Source: Methanolobus sp. ZRKC5 (lineage in GTDB: Archaea; Halobacteriota; Methanosarcinia; Methanosarcinales; Methanosarcinaceae). From it: DNA of 64,000 bases. The position numbers were made by a program, and so were the translations under genes. The stretch is taken from the NCBI RefSeq assembly GCF_038446525.1, contig NZ_CP151792.1, positions 1,674,001 through 1,738,000 of the forward strand. The letters run 5' to 3'. Of this stretch, positions 29,798 through 39,069 are shown one piece after another. Every line of letters begins with the position of its first letter. The stretch's first letter is position 1. The notes below the pieces were generated by a model. The model made no database searches. It was not told the origin of the DNA and saw nothing but the letters and a program-made list of their open reading frames with translations.

Positions 29798-29808
29798 AAT
29801 CAGAAAAT

Positions 29809-29848
29809 CGTGGCAGTGGCATTGAAAAGTTCACTGCAATATTTTTTT
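29809..29848 (+). terminator. Terminator after the mtbB1-linked permease
   Basis: GCAGTG and CACTGC form a stem, followed by AATATTTTTTTAA. A second strong inverted repeat, GGCAGTTGCTA and TAGCAAGCTGCC, follows at about 29890-29921. Confidence 0.6.
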
Positions 29849-29889
29849 AATTCGCATAACCTCCAATTATGCAAAGTAGTTAATTTGGC

Positions 29890-29922
29890 AGTTGCTAAGA
29901 AACAGTAGCAAGCTGCCAGATA
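29890..29922. repeat. Inverted repeat in the 29.8-30.4 kb spacer
   Basis: TTGGCAGTTGCTA and TAGCAAGCTGCCA pair around AGAAACAG with one bulge. It may be a second terminator or the edge of a decayed insertion sequence. Confidence 0.4.
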
Positions 29923-30254
29923 CTTTTTAGTTATTATGGAACTCATTTTAAAACTTAAAATACTATTTCTTAAATGATTGTGCTAAGGGTTTGCCTGGAG
30001 TTCAGATAACTCTCTGATGAACAATGGAAATATATTATACGTTTTTTGCCACCATAACCAATAACTGGAAGAAAGAGAACTGATGGCCGTAAGTTAATCA
30101 CTGGTTTCCTCTTTGTTCTGATAACTGGCTGTAGATAAAGCCATGCCGGATCATTATGCTTCAAACTTAGCGTATGAGATGATTAAAGAGGCGGTATAAG
30201 GAAGGTATTTAGAATCCGATCATAGAATAGTGTGATTCCACGATATCAAAAAGG

Positions 30255-30380
30255 CGAAATTTTAATGGACACTGTGCATGTTGATATCAGTTCCATCGAA
30301 ACTAAAAAGAGGAGAGGACACGGCTTATAGCGGCCACAAGAAATGAAAAGGAATAAAGATCCATGCGTGTGAAATCCATG
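30255..30380 (+). pseudogene. Decayed DDE transposase fragment
   Basis: The frame containing GACACGGCTTATAGC reads DTAYSGHKK, stop, KGIKIHACE, which resembles the conserved GYSGHKKxKGxKIHAC stretch of IS5/IS1182-like DDE transposases. A second frame just upstream gives MDTVHVDISSIETKKRR, which matches the preceding DST-like part. Frameshifts and stops show that it is dead. The rest of the 650-base spacer (29798-30449) shows no intact gene. Confidence 0.5.
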
Positions 30381-30449
30381 AAGTTTTTCCTTTGAGGATT
30401 CAATAGCTTCTGGAAAAAGTACAATCCATTTTTTTAATTATATTCGTTT

Positions 30450-31229
30450 TTAAGAGATATTTTCCGCTTTATCTTTGAAATAAGAGAATAGTTCCTTGCT
30501 CCATTGCAGTGCATTGCTGTCAAAGCTCATCAGGATGGTATGATCATATTGTCCCTGTTTATTAAAGAAACAGAGAAACAGGAATCTATCAGTACTAACT
30601 AACGTTGCCAGACCAGTGTTCTCATTTGACACAAGCATCTCAGTATTTTCAAAGCTCATGAATTTCCTGACGTCTTCTGAATAATCTTTTTCCATTCTTT
30701 CATGGACAGAGTTTGTTGTTACCAGGGAAAAATCGATTCCCTTTTCAGCAAGACTTGAATAAAGGGCTGGGTACTCAGGATGGAAATAAGCGTTAAAAGC
30801 CATAACATAAGTAGATTTACTTATGTTTTCAGTAAATTCTTTAGGAAATTCAAAAAGGTAGTTAAGGTCAGGCTCAATGATAACACAGTTTCCAAGTTCA
30901 CCGAATCTCTTAAGCATAGATTCAGGAATGCCGTTGAGATCACGATTCAACCAATAGTTACTGTTCTCTTCAAAAACATCTACTGCACTTAAAAGAGGCA
31001 GCATGTTTGCTACCAGAACTTTCCCCATATTGGTTAAGATATAATAATCTACATTCTGAATGACAAGACCATGTTCCTTGAGTTTCTTGATCTGGGGAAT
31101 AAGGGCTGTGGAAGTAACGTTAAGACTTGTTTTTATCTCTTCGCGGCTTTTTTCTCCTTCCATCAAGAGAAGCAGAACATTTTTCCGTTTTTCCGAATTG
31201 AGGATTATGTCTATTAGTGAACCATTCAT
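30450..31229 (-). CDS. FilR1-domain (DUF1724) winged-helix transcription regulator, Msr-like
   Basis: A 259-residue regulator like those at 17898 and 18717: winged helix (LNSEKRKNVLLLLMEGEKS, LIPQIKKLKEHGLVIQNVDY) and C-terminal FilR1 domain ending QYDHTILMSFDSNALQWSKE. The signature HRDI is HTIL here. It is the last gene of a kinase-receiver-regulator block whose kinase faces mtmC2, and lies 67 bases after the receiver gene. Confidence 0.88.
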   Translation of the reverse strand: MNGSLIDIILNSEKRKNVLLLLMEGEKSREEIKTSLNVTSTALIPQIKKLKEHGLVIQNVDYYILTNMGKVLVANMLPLLSAVDVFEENSNYWLNRDLNGIPESMLKRFGELGNCVIIEPDLNYLFEFPKEFTENISKSTYVMAFNAYFHPEYPALYSSLAEKGIDFSLVTTNSVHERMEKDYSEDVRKFMSFENTEMLVSNENTGLATLVSTDRFLFLCFFNKQGQYDHTILMSFDSNALQWSKELFSYFKDKAENIS

Positions 31230-31296
31230 TCATACCAACTGTTCTGATTTTATTGCAATAGTGTCTGAATTTTATGAATATCGTTATTCAAAGATT

Positions 31297-31713
31297 TCAT
31301 ATGCTGTTACTACATACTTTTTCTTGCGCACTCTTTTCTGTTTTATGTCTGTAAAGTGCAATTTCGATGTTACTGCGTAAATCATCTGCTTTGAATGGTT
31401 TCACGATGTATCCGTAAGGCTCAGTTTTTTTTGCTTTTTCAAGAACTTCATCATCCGAATATGCAGTAAGATATATCACCGGAATATCGAAATTCTTACG
31501 GATCTTCTCAGCAGTTTCTACCCCATCCATGTCCCCCTTAAGTCTTACATCCATTAATATGAGGTCAGGAAATGTTATCTCTGCCATCTTTATAGCTTCT
31601 TCCCCTGTTGCAACTATAGCCGGTACAGTATATCCAAAACTTTTCAGCTTCTTTTTTATATTAAGACCAATGATTCCTTCGTCTTCTACCACAAGAATTT
31701 TCACATCTTCCAT
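31297..31713 (-). CDS. Receiver-only response regulator
   Basis: A 138-residue single receiver domain: VVEDEGII acidic pocket, phospho-acceptor aspartate in DLILMDVRLKGDMDG, PVIYLTAYSD and GYIVKPFKADD. Very similar to the receiver at 14579-14980. It follows its kinase by 19 bases. With no output domain, its target is probably a protein such as the FilR1 regulator encoded next to it. Confidence 0.93.
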   Translation of the reverse strand: MEDVKILVVEDEGIIGLNIKKKLKSFGYTVPAIVATGEEAIKMAEITFPDLILMDVRLKGDMDGVETAEKIRKNFDIPVIYLTAYSDDEVLEKAKKTEPYGYIVKPFKADDLRSNIEIALYRHKTEKSAQEKVCSNSI

Positions 31714-31732
31714 GATTTCACCTGAATTTTTA

Positions 31733-33817
31733 TCATTTTAAAATTATCCTGAATTCCGTGCCTTTGCTTCGATCAAGTTCAATTATGCCATCTATCTGGG
31801 ATGTCAGGGTGGTGACCAGTTGCAATCCCAGAGAATCTGTCTCTTTGAAATTGATGTTTTCCGGGAAGCCGGTTCCATTGTCCCCTACGATCAAGGTCAA
31901 CTTTCTGTCTTCAAGGCTCAGATTAACATATATTTCCCTTTCTTTTTCCTGCTTGAAAGCATGCTTGAATGAATTCGAAACAAGTTCATTTACTATCATA
32001 CCAAGGGGAATGGCAGTATCCATATCAAGGAAAGTGGGGTCAACATTCATTTTAATTTTAATGTATTCTTTATTGACCGCGTATGAATATGACAGCTCAT
32101 TAACAAGTTTCATAAGATAATCGGAAAAGTCTATGCTTTCCATGTCCTGCGATCTGTAAAGTTCCTCATGCACCAAAGCCATTGATACCACACGGTTCTG
32201 GCTTTCCTTGAAAGCCTCGATAACCTCTTCATCTTTGAATTTATCGGATTCAAGGTCAAGCAAACTTGAAATGACCTGAAGGTTATTCTTTATACGATGA
32301 TGGATCTCTTTTTTCCTTATTTCCTCTATCTTTCCGCGTTCATCTATCATCTCTGATAGAGTTGCCCTTGTTTTTTCGATTCCCTCTGTCAGGATAAGGA
32401 AATCACCTTCTCCATATACCCTTACAGTTCTCGAAAAATCATTTTGTTGTATTTTAGTAAGCACCTGGTTGGAGTCTTTTATTATTGTTTCAAGTAATAA
32501 GGCAAAGTTATCCAGTGTATTTGCAAGTTGCCTGAATTCCCCATGGACATTTAAGTGAGATCTTTCACCAAGTTCCCCCTTAGCAAGTGCATTTGTAAGT
32601 CTTACAGTATCACGAATAGGTGTTATTACTGCATCCAGGATTTCATTGAGGCCTATAGGAATCTCTTTGAAATCACTTTCAACATCTGTTTCAGCCCTTG
32701 AGTCGAGATTTCCCCTGACTGCATCTTTTGATATATTCTTAAAATCATTAACTATGTTTTTTATGGGTCTTGTAAAGGACAATGCTATCAAATAAGAGAT
32801 AGCGGCCATGAAAATTACGGCTGCAAAGGATATTTGTAAAAGCTTGTTACTAAGGGTGTTCACACCTGCAAACATCTCATCCTTTGGAATAACCAGAACA
32901 AATGAAAAATTGCCTGTTCTTATTGGCTCGTAAAACATTACTACATTTTTCCCGGTAATGGGGTCAACAGTTTCAACGTGGCCGTTCATCCCCTTTCCGA
33001 TGTCATATCCAATTTTTGAAAAGTCCTCATTTCCAAAATCATAAAGCGTTTTTTTCCCAATCCACTCTTTATTCGTAGGGTGTGAGACCAGGATACCAGT
33101 ATTACCTGTCATGAAAGCATATCCTGTATCAAATGCTTTTACTTCGCTGATTGCTTCATCCAGATAATTCAGGGAAACATCCACCCCCCCTATCCCAATG
33201 AATTCATTATCTTTCATTATCGGCGAAACATAACTCACAATGAAGACACCTTCGTAATAATAGGGTTCTGTTAATATTTCTGTCTCTGTCTTTTTTGGCA
33301 GTTGATAGTAATCCAGTGTTTCATAATTCAGAAGGGGATCAAGTGTTATAGGTCCGTTTATTTTGTTCCAGTAAGGAATGAACCTTCCAGTGGAATCATG
33401 TCCCTGGGAATTCATATATAATATATCATTACCATCAAAGGCATCTGGTTCATAAGCAACATATGTACCAAGTAATTGAGGATGTTCTACCAGAAGATTG
33501 TAAAGCATATTATTTGCTTCTTCCCTGTTCATGGAATCATAGCTACTCATGCTCACAGCTATGGTTTCCGCAATGGCACGGTTAGTTTCCATATCACCAT
33601 TGAAGTCATTAGCGTAGTTCCTGGCCATCTCGATAGATTGCTTGTAGGCAAGTTCTTCTTCCTGATCAGTTACAGTAGAAATGGTCATTGCAGTACTTGC
33701 TGCAAGTACAAGCAAGGTACCTGTGACTATATACAGAATAAGTTTGAATTTCAGTGACATATTTTTCAATTTGTTTTGTAAAATCTGTAATTTATTTGGC
33801 ATTGCATTTATCCGCAA
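31733..33817 (-). CDS. Sensor histidine kinase, dCache-HAMP-HisKA_2
   Basis: A 694-residue paralogue of the kinase at 14985-17843. The membrane helices, dCache domain (VSYVSPIMKDNEFIGIGGVD, DTGYAFMTGNTGILVSHPT), HAMP-like linkers, phosphoacceptor (KKEIHHRIKNNLQVISSLL) and ATPase (GMIVNELVSNSFKHAF, VGDNGTGFP) all match. The two PAS domains of the longer kinase are absent; the linker passes straight to HisKA_2. In-frame ATGs at residues 6 and 20 are alternative starts, the last agreeing best with the paralogue. It faces mtmC2 across 262 bases. Confidence 0.92.
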   Translation of the reverse strand: MRINAMPNKLQILQNKLKNMSLKFKLILYIVTGTLLVLAASTAMTISTVTDQEEELAYKQSIEMARNYANDFNGDMETNRAIAETIAVSMSSYDSMNREEANNMLYNLLVEHPQLLGTYVAYEPDAFDGNDILYMNSQGHDSTGRFIPYWNKINGPITLDPLLNYETLDYYQLPKKTETEILTEPYYYEGVFIVSYVSPIMKDNEFIGIGGVDVSLNYLDEAISEVKAFDTGYAFMTGNTGILVSHPTNKEWIGKKTLYDFGNEDFSKIGYDIGKGMNGHVETVDPITGKNVVMFYEPIRTGNFSFVLVIPKDEMFAGVNTLSNKLLQISFAAVIFMAAISYLIALSFTRPIKNIVNDFKNISKDAVRGNLDSRAETDVESDFKEIPIGLNEILDAVITPIRDTVRLTNALAKGELGERSHLNVHGEFRQLANTLDNFALLLETIIKDSNQVLTKIQQNDFSRTVRVYGEGDFLILTEGIEKTRATLSEMIDERGKIEEIRKKEIHHRIKNNLQVISSLLDLESDKFKDEEVIEAFKESQNRVVSMALVHEELYRSQDMESIDFSDYLMKLVNELSYSYAVNKEYIKIKMNVDPTFLDMDTAIPLGMIVNELVSNSFKHAFKQEKEREIYVNLSLEDRKLTLIVGDNGTGFPENINFKETDSLGLQLVTTLTSQIDGIIELDRSKGTEFRIILK

Positions 33818-33876
33818 TGTTTTATTGTGTTAACAATAGGTTAGACGCATTATACTTTAAAATATGCGCTTGTTAA

Positions 33877-33998
33877 GATTACAATAGCTTTGAAGTAATA
33901 CAATAACGTTGTAATCGTTTTCATTGAAGCTAATGTTTTTTCTGTTTAACAAGTTCAGAATCAATAGCAGTATTTTGCTGAGTTTATGATTTATATCG
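33877..33998 (+). promoter_or_regulatory. Operator half-sites and promoter upstream of mtmC2
   Basis: GATTACAA (33877-33884) and TTGTAATC (33909-33916) form an inverted pair related to the palindrome before mtbC1. The TATA region GAGTTTATGATTTATATCG follows at 33980-33998 and is nearly the same as at mtbC1. Confidence 0.5.
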
Positions 33999-34079
33999 CT
34001 TTTTCTTATTGACTATATTCTTTGTTCATCTCTGTACTTTCAAAAAAGAGGAATAAAGAAACGTTGGAGGAGGCAAAAT

Positions 34080-34736
34080 ATGTCAAACCAGGAAATGTTA
34101 GACAAACTCAGAGATATAATCGTTACCCAGAACATCAGCGGCTGTGCAGCAGCTACCCAGGAAGCTCTCGACGGCGGACTCACTGCAGTTGAGATCATCA
34201 ATGGCGGTCTTTCAGTAGGTATGAAGATCATAGGAGATAAATTTGAAGCAGCAGAAGTATACCTTCCACAGATCATGATGTCTGCAAAGGCAATGAATGC
34301 TGCAATGGAAATTTTAGTTCCTATACTTGCAGAAGAAAAGGGAGCAGATGATGAAGGTGTAGGTCTTGCTATCACTTACGTACAGGAAGGCGACATTCAT
34401 GATATCGGTCACCGCCTTGTAACAACAATGCTTGGTGCAAACGGCTTTAGGATCCTTGATATGGGAGTAGATGTTCCAAATGACAAGATTGTCGAAGAAG
34501 TTGCAAAGAACAAGGGCAAGAAGGTCATCCTCGTAGGCTCAGCACTTATGACAACATCCATGCTTGGTCAGAAGGACACAGTAGAGATGCTCACTGAAGA
34601 AGGCCTCAGAGACTCTGTAAAGATCATGTTCGGTGGTGCACCAGTTTCAGATGGCTGGATCGCAGAGATCGGAGCAGATGCAACAGCAGAAAATGCAGCA
34701 GATGCAGCTCGTGTAGCTCTTGACATAATGAAATAA
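34080..34736 (+). CDS. mtmC2: Monomethylamine corrinoid protein MtmC (copy 2)
   Basis: A 218-residue corrinoid protein with GDIHDIGHRLVTTML, VGSALMTTSML and FGGAPVSDGW. It starts at ATG 34080 after GGAGGAGGC. It is much closer to mtmC3 than to mtmC1. mtmB2 begins 13 bases downstream. Confidence 0.96.
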   Translation: MSNQEMLDKLRDIIVTQNISGCAAATQEALDGGLTAVEIINGGLSVGMKIIGDKFEAAEVYLPQIMMSAKAMNAAMEILVPILAEEKGADDEGVGLAITYVQEGDIHDIGHRLVTTMLGANGFRILDMGVDVPNDKIVEEVAKNKGKKVILVGSALMTTSMLGQKDTVEMLTEEGLRDSVKIMFGGAPVSDGWIAEIGADATAENAADAARVALDIMK

Positions 34737-34749
34737 GGAGGCATATATT

Positions 34750-36126
34750 ATGACATTTTCAAGATCAATGGATTGTTTTGAATTCTACGAGCGTGCAAAG
34801 AAAGGTACCAAGATGTCCCAAGACGACTGGGACCTTATGACCATTCCTATGAAGTCAATGGAGCTCAAGCAAAAATATAACCTTGACTTCAAGAACGAAT
34901 TCGTCCCAACCGACAAGGACATGATGGAAAACCTGTTCAAAGCAGGTTTTGAAATGCTTCTTGACTGTGGTATATTCTGTACCGACACAAGTCGTGTAGT
35001 AAAATATACTGAGGATGAGATCTGGGACGCTATCAACAATGTCCAGAAGGAATTCACACTCGGAACCGGCAGAGACGCAGTAAACGTCAGAAAAAGAAGT
35101 GTTGGTGACAAGAGAAAGCCAATAATACAGGGTGGTCCAACTGGTTCCCCTATTTCTGAAGACGTTTTCATGCCTGTTCACATGAGTTACGCTCTTGAGA
35201 AAGAAGTCGACACTATTGTTGATGGTGTCATTATGTCTGTTCGTGGAAGGCCAACAATTCCAAAGAGTCCTTATGAGATCCTGGCTGCCAAGACCGAGAC
35301 AAGGCTTATCAAGGCTGCAGCTGCAATGGCCGGAAGGCCAGGCATGGGCATATAGGGACCAGAGACTTCCCTGTCCGCTCAGGGAAATATCGCTTCAGAC
35401 TGTGCCGGTGGCCAGGTCTGCAGTGACAGTCACGAAGTATCACAGCTCAATGAGCTTAAGATCGACCTTGACGCTATCAGTGTGATGGCACACTATCAGG
35501 GTAACAGTGACATTATCATGGATGAACAGATGCCTATCTTTGGTGGATATGCCGGTGGCATAGAAGAAACCACAATTGTCGACATCGCAACCCACATCAA
35601 TGCATTTGTAATGAGCAATGCAAGCTGGCATCTTGACGGTCCGGTCCACATCCGCTGGGGATCCACAAACACTCGTGAGACCCTCCAGATCGCAGGATGG
35701 GCATGTGCAACGATCTCAGAATTCACTGACATGCTCTCCGGTAACCAGTACTATCCATGTGCAGGTCCATGTACCGAGATGTGTCTGCTTGAAGCATCCG
35801 CACAGTCTATGACCGACACAGCATCTGGCCGTGAGATCCTCTCCGGTGTTGCATCTGCAAAGGGTGTTGTCCAGGACAAGACCACGGGTATGGAAGCAAG
35901 GATGATGGGAGAAGTCGCAAGAGCAACTTCAGGCATGGATATTGGAGAGGTCAACAAGATTCTCGACAATCTTGTAAAACTCTACGAGAACGACTATGCA
36001 ACTGCACCAGGTGGCAAGACATTCCAGGAATGTTACGATGTTGCAACCGTAACACCAACCGATGAGTATGTCAAAGTCTACGACGGCGCACGTAAAAAGC
36101 TCGAAGAGCTTGGACTTGTATTCTAA
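34750..36126 (+). CDS. mtmB2: Monomethylamine methyltransferase MtmB with pyrrolysine (copy 2)
   Basis: A 458-residue protein with pyrrolysine encoded by TAG at 35353-35355 (residue 202). The context AGRPGMGI-O-GPETSLSAQGN is the same as in the other two copies. The frame continues to TAA at 36126. A long part of the 3' half (about 35519-35885) is the same as in mtmB1 at DNA level, including silent positions, which points to gene conversion. It forms an operon with mtmC2; mtbA2 follows after two terminator-like hairpins. Confidence 0.96.
35353..35386 (+). promoter_or_regulatory. Amber codon and PYLIS-type hairpin in mtmB2
   Basis: TAG at 35353-35355, then TTCCCTG (35367-35373) pairing with CAGGGAA (35380-35386), the same bases as in mtmB1 and mtmB3. 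Confidence 0.7.
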
Positions 36127-36139
36127 GTCCAAGATCCAC

Positions 36140-36206
36140 GTGATAAATTAGTTTATCACTTCCCTAGTAGCCAGTGATTTATCACCGCTGGCTCCCCTTT
36201 TTTATT
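36140..36206 (+). terminator. Double hairpin after mtmB2
   Basis: GTGATAAA-TTAG-TTTATCAC (36140-36159) is followed by AGCCAGTG and CGCTGGCT (36069+100 to 36193, i.e. 36169-36193) and then a T-rich run. The same pair of hairpins follows mtmB3. Confidence 0.7.
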
Positions 36207-36235
36207 TTTAATTTTATTTTTAGGAGTTTAATACA

Positions 36236-37255
36236 ATGGTAGAATATACACCAAAAGAAAGATTAGCACGTGCATTGACCGGTCAGCCAGTTGACAGGAT
36301 GCCCGCAGTATCCGTAACCCAGACCGGAACAGTAGATCAGATGGAAGCCTGTGGCGCTGCCTGGCCTGAAGCAAACTATGACGCTCAAAAGATGGCAACA
36401 CTTGCCGAAGCAGGTCACACCGTAGTAGGCTTTGAAGCTGTACGCGTGCCTTTCGATATCACCGCAGAAGCTGAGTTCTTTGGCTGTGAGATCAAAGATG
36501 GTACAGAGGTACAGCAGCCATCCGTGATTGGTCACGTTGTAAGTAGTATGGAAGACATCGAAAAGCTCAAAGGCTACACACTTGACAACGGCAGGATTAA
36601 TGTCGTATGTGATGCTATCAAGATCCTTGCAGACAAATATGGAGACGAACTCCCTATTATGGGTAGTATGATCGGTCCTTTCTCCCTTGCTCAGCACATC
36701 AATGGTGACGAGTGGTTCATGGCTATTATGACAAAGGAAGAATTTGGTCTTGCGCTCATGGAATTCACAACTGAGTTCAGTGTTGCGTATGCAAAGAAGA
36801 TGGTAGAGAGCGGTGCAGACACAATGGTCATCATTGACCCAACTGCAAGTCCACAGCTTATCGGTAACGAGTTCTACGAGAAGTTCGTGGTACCTTTCCA
36901 CAAGAAGGTCTGTGATGCTATGCGTGAGCTTAATGTTCCAACAGTACTGCACGTATGTGGTGACACAACCCAGGGTCTTGGAGTCATGGAAACATGTGGT
37001 GTGGATGGTATAAGTGTTGACCAGAACGTAGATGCTGCAACAGCTGTCGGAAATGTGAAAAATGCTGTCATCGTTGGTAACCTCGATCCTGTTAACATGC
37101 TCTGGAACAGGACACCTGAGGAGATCAAGGAAGAGTCACAGAAGGTTCTGGATGCAGGAATTGGTCTGCTGGCTCCTGGATGCGGTATTGTGAGCAAGAC
37201 TCCAACCGAGAACCTCCAGGCAATGGTGGAGATGGCAAAGAGCCACAAATATTGA
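36236..37255 (+). CDS. mtbA2: Methylcobamide:coenzyme M methyltransferase MtbA (copy 2)
   Basis: A 339-residue protein with zinc ligands in [12 protein letters not shown] and [11 protein letters not shown]. It is almost the same as mtbA3 at DNA level: differences are limited to about ten in the first ~120 bases and two near the end. The start is ATG 36236 after TTAGGAGTTTAAT. It lies 109 bases after mtmB2 and probably has its own promoter or reads through from that operon. A terminator follows. Confidence 0.95.
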   Translation: MVEYTPKERLARALTGQPVDRMPAVSVTQTGTVDQMEACGAAWPEANYDAQKMATLAEAGHTVVGFEAVRVPFDITAEAEFFGCEIKDGTEVQQPSVIGHVVSSMEDIEKLKGYTLDNGRINVVCDAIKILADKYGDELPIMGSMIGPFSLAQHINGDEWFMAIMTKEEFGLALMEFTTEFSVAYAKKMVESGADTMVIIDPTASPQLIGNEFYEKFVVPFHKKVCDAMRELNVPTVLHVCGDTTQGLGVMETCGVDGISVDQNVDAATAVGNVKNAVIVGNLDPVNMLWNRTPEEIKEESQKVLDAGIGLLAPGCGIVSKTPTENLQAMVEMAKSHKY

Positions 37256-37275
37256 TATCGATATTAATTTTTTAC

Positions 37276-37340
37276 CTCCGGGTCAAATCATTCACGTGAG
37301 TAGTCATCACTTTTCCCGGGATTCTTTCTCTTTTTATTAT
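37276..37340 (+). terminator. Terminator after mtbA2
   Basis: CTCCGGG and CCCGGGA bracket a 30-base loop, then TTCTTTCTCTTTTTATT. Related in sequence to the hairpin after mtbA1 (TCAAATC-TTCA-GTGA-TAGTCATCA in the loop). Confidence 0.65.
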
Positions 37341-37402
37341 AAAGTTACAACATTAAGTATCCTGAGAATCTCTTATCTACTATGGTGCTAAAAACAAAAG
37401 AT

Positions 37403-37440
37403 AAAAGATCTTGTCATTACGTGATATCTCACACAATGAA
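37403..37440 (-). repeat. Diverged copy of the tRNA-Pyl terminator hairpin
   Basis: TCATTACGTG (37414-37423) and CACACAATGA (37430-37439) form an imperfect stem, with AAAAGAT to the left. It aligns with the perfect hairpin at 39035-39060 just beyond tRNA-Pyl. On the minus strand both are followed by a T-rich run. The two copies bracket the M18 aminopeptidase gene. Confidence 0.5.
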
Positions 37441-37489
37441 ACGCTATGTAGAAAACTAGGTTCAAAGCCCGTTGCAAAAATGAATTCGC

Positions 37490-38818
37490 ATGGGCATCAT
37501 GAGAAAGATGGTAAATATGGTAAATATGGATTATATCAGTGATTTTTTTGGATTTATGAAAAAAGCGACGACAGCAGTTCAGACAGTAGATGCCATAAGG
37601 GAGCGTCTGGATGCTGAAGGTTTTTTGGAATTGAATATGAATGAGCCGTGGACATTGAATGCTTCAGGGAAATACTATCTGACACCTTATCCTTCCATGT
37701 TGCTGGGCTTTACTATTGGAAGCGGTCAATATCTGACAACAGGTGTGAAGATGATTGTTGCGCATACGGATAATCCCGGGTTCAGGATAAAACCCAGTCC
37801 TGAGATGAACAGTGAAGGAATGTTGACATTGAATGTGGAACGCTACGGCGGACCTATTCTGAATACATGGTTTGACCGTCCTTTATCTATCGCCGGAAGG
37901 ATAGCGGTGAAGTCCGATGAGGTGTTGAAGCCTAAAGTCATTCATCTGGATTTTCAAAAACCGATACTTACCATTCCTAATCTGGCCATCCACATGAACC
38001 GCGAGGTCAATAAAGGTGTGGAAATTAAAGTGCAAAAAGAAATGCAACCTCTCTTAACCCAGTTGATCGAAGATGAGATCAAGGACAATTATCTGTTGGA
38101 TCTGGTCGCGGAGGAAGTTGGAGTCGATCGTGAGAATATTCTGGACATGGACCTGAGTATCTATTGCAGTGAAGAAGGTATGTTGGTGGGAGTCAGAGAG
38201 GAATTCATCTCTTGTCCGAGAATCGATGATCTGTCCATGGTGTATGCTGCTATGGAAGCTCTTGTAGGATCAAAGCATAAAAATGGAATCAATATGGTGG
38301 CATTCATGGACAATGAAGAGATAGGTTCCATGACCAAACAAGGTGCTGACTCCTTGATGCTGAGAACTATTTTGGAAAGAATCCATATATCAACGGCGAA
38401 AACGGAACAGCAGTTCACCCGTCAATTGATGGACACCTTTGTGATCTCAGCTGATGGCGCTCATGGATTGCATCCCAATTACGGTGAAATGAATGATATT
38501 ACCAACAAGCCTGTAATGAACAAAGGGATGACCATCAAGATTAGTGGCAATCGTTCCTATGCATCGGAAGTTGAAACTATTGCAGCTTTTCAGCAACTGT
38601 GTGACAAGGCCGGTGTGAAATATCAAAAATTTGTAAATCATTCGGATCAACCGGGAGGAACGACCTTGGGTCCATTGCTCAGCAAATATATACCTGTTCA
38701 CGTGGTGGATGCGGGATTGCCGATGTTGGCAATGCATTCAACCAGGGAGCTGATGGGCAAAAAGGACTTCCTGGATTCCATCGAGATATTCAAGACATTT
38801 TTCCAATTGGAGGAATGA
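37490..38818 (+). CDS. M18-family zinc aminopeptidase
   Basis: A 442-residue metalloaminopeptidase. Metal and catalytic motifs are in order: MIVAHTDNPGFRIKPSPEM, RIDDLSMVYAAMEAL, FMDNEEIGSMTKQGADS, ISADGAHGLHPNY and NHSDQPGGTTLGP. It releases N-terminal residues from peptides in the cytoplasm. The start is uncertain: ATGs lie at 37490, 37499, 37508, 37517 and 37526, and MDYISDFFGF (37526) aligns best with the family. The gene has no link to methylamine metabolism, and lies between two copies of a tRNA-Pyl-linked hairpin, which suggests a later insertion; a bacterial source is possible but unproven. Confidence 0.92.
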   Translation: MGIMRKMVNMVNMDYISDFFGFMKKATTAVQTVDAIRERLDAEGFLELNMNEPWTLNASGKYYLTPYPSMLLGFTIGSGQYLTTGVKMIVAHTDNPGFRIKPSPEMNSEGMLTLNVERYGGPILNTWFDRPLSIAGRIAVKSDEVLKPKVIHLDFQKPILTIPNLAIHMNREVNKGVEIKVQKEMQPLLTQLIEDEIKDNYLLDLVAEEVGVDRENILDMDLSIYCSEEGMLVGVREEFISCPRIDDLSMVYAAMEALVGSKHKNGINMVAFMDNEEIGSMTKQGADSLMLRTILERIHISTAKTEQQFTRQLMDTFVISADGAHGLHPNYGEMNDITNKPVMNKGMTIKISGNRSYASEVETIAAFQQLCDKAGVKYQKFVNHSDQPGGTTLGPLLSKYIPVHVVDAGLPMLAMHSTRELMGKKDFLDSIEIFKTFFQLEE

Positions 38819-38836
38819 TACAAAAAAGCCGTTTAT

Positions 38837-38898
38837 TTCTCCGGGCTGAATCCTTCTGATGAATTGTAGCTTTTCCCGGAGAATGTTTTTATTTTTCC
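38837..38898 (+). terminator. Terminator after the M18 aminopeptidase gene
   Basis: TTCTCCGGG (38837-38845) pairs with CCCGGAGAA (38875-38883), followed by TGTTTTTATTTTTC. It resembles the hairpins after mtbA1 and mtbA2. Confidence 0.75.
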
Positions 38899-39034
38899 TG
38901 TCACTCATTTTTTCTGTGGAGAACTGAATATGAGAAAGTTCAATGGAATATCATGTACACTAAAAGGGTGTAAGGTTTAGTAAATCCAATTAAAATCTGA
39001 GATAAGACATTAAAAGAAAACAAAAAAGATTTCG

Positions 39035-39060
39035 TCATTATGTGACTTTGCACATAATGA
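39035..39060 (-). terminator. Terminator of tRNA-Pyl
   Basis: On the minus strand, ten bases after the tRNA, TCATTATGTG and CACATAATGA form a perfect ten-base stem with a six-base loop. A T-rich run (complement of 39012-39028) follows. Confidence 0.7.
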
Positions 39061-39069
39061 AACACAGAT

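Noticed and set aside
36263-36952. 229-residue antisense frame inside mtbA2 (and the like inside mtbA3)
   Set aside because: It mirrors the codon pattern of mtbA, has no ribosome site and no family resemblance.
37440-37480. Remnant of a second tRNA in front of the M18 gene
   Set aside because: A T-arm-like stretch can be imagined on the minus strand, but the acceptor and anticodon arms cannot be found; only the hairpin copy is supported.
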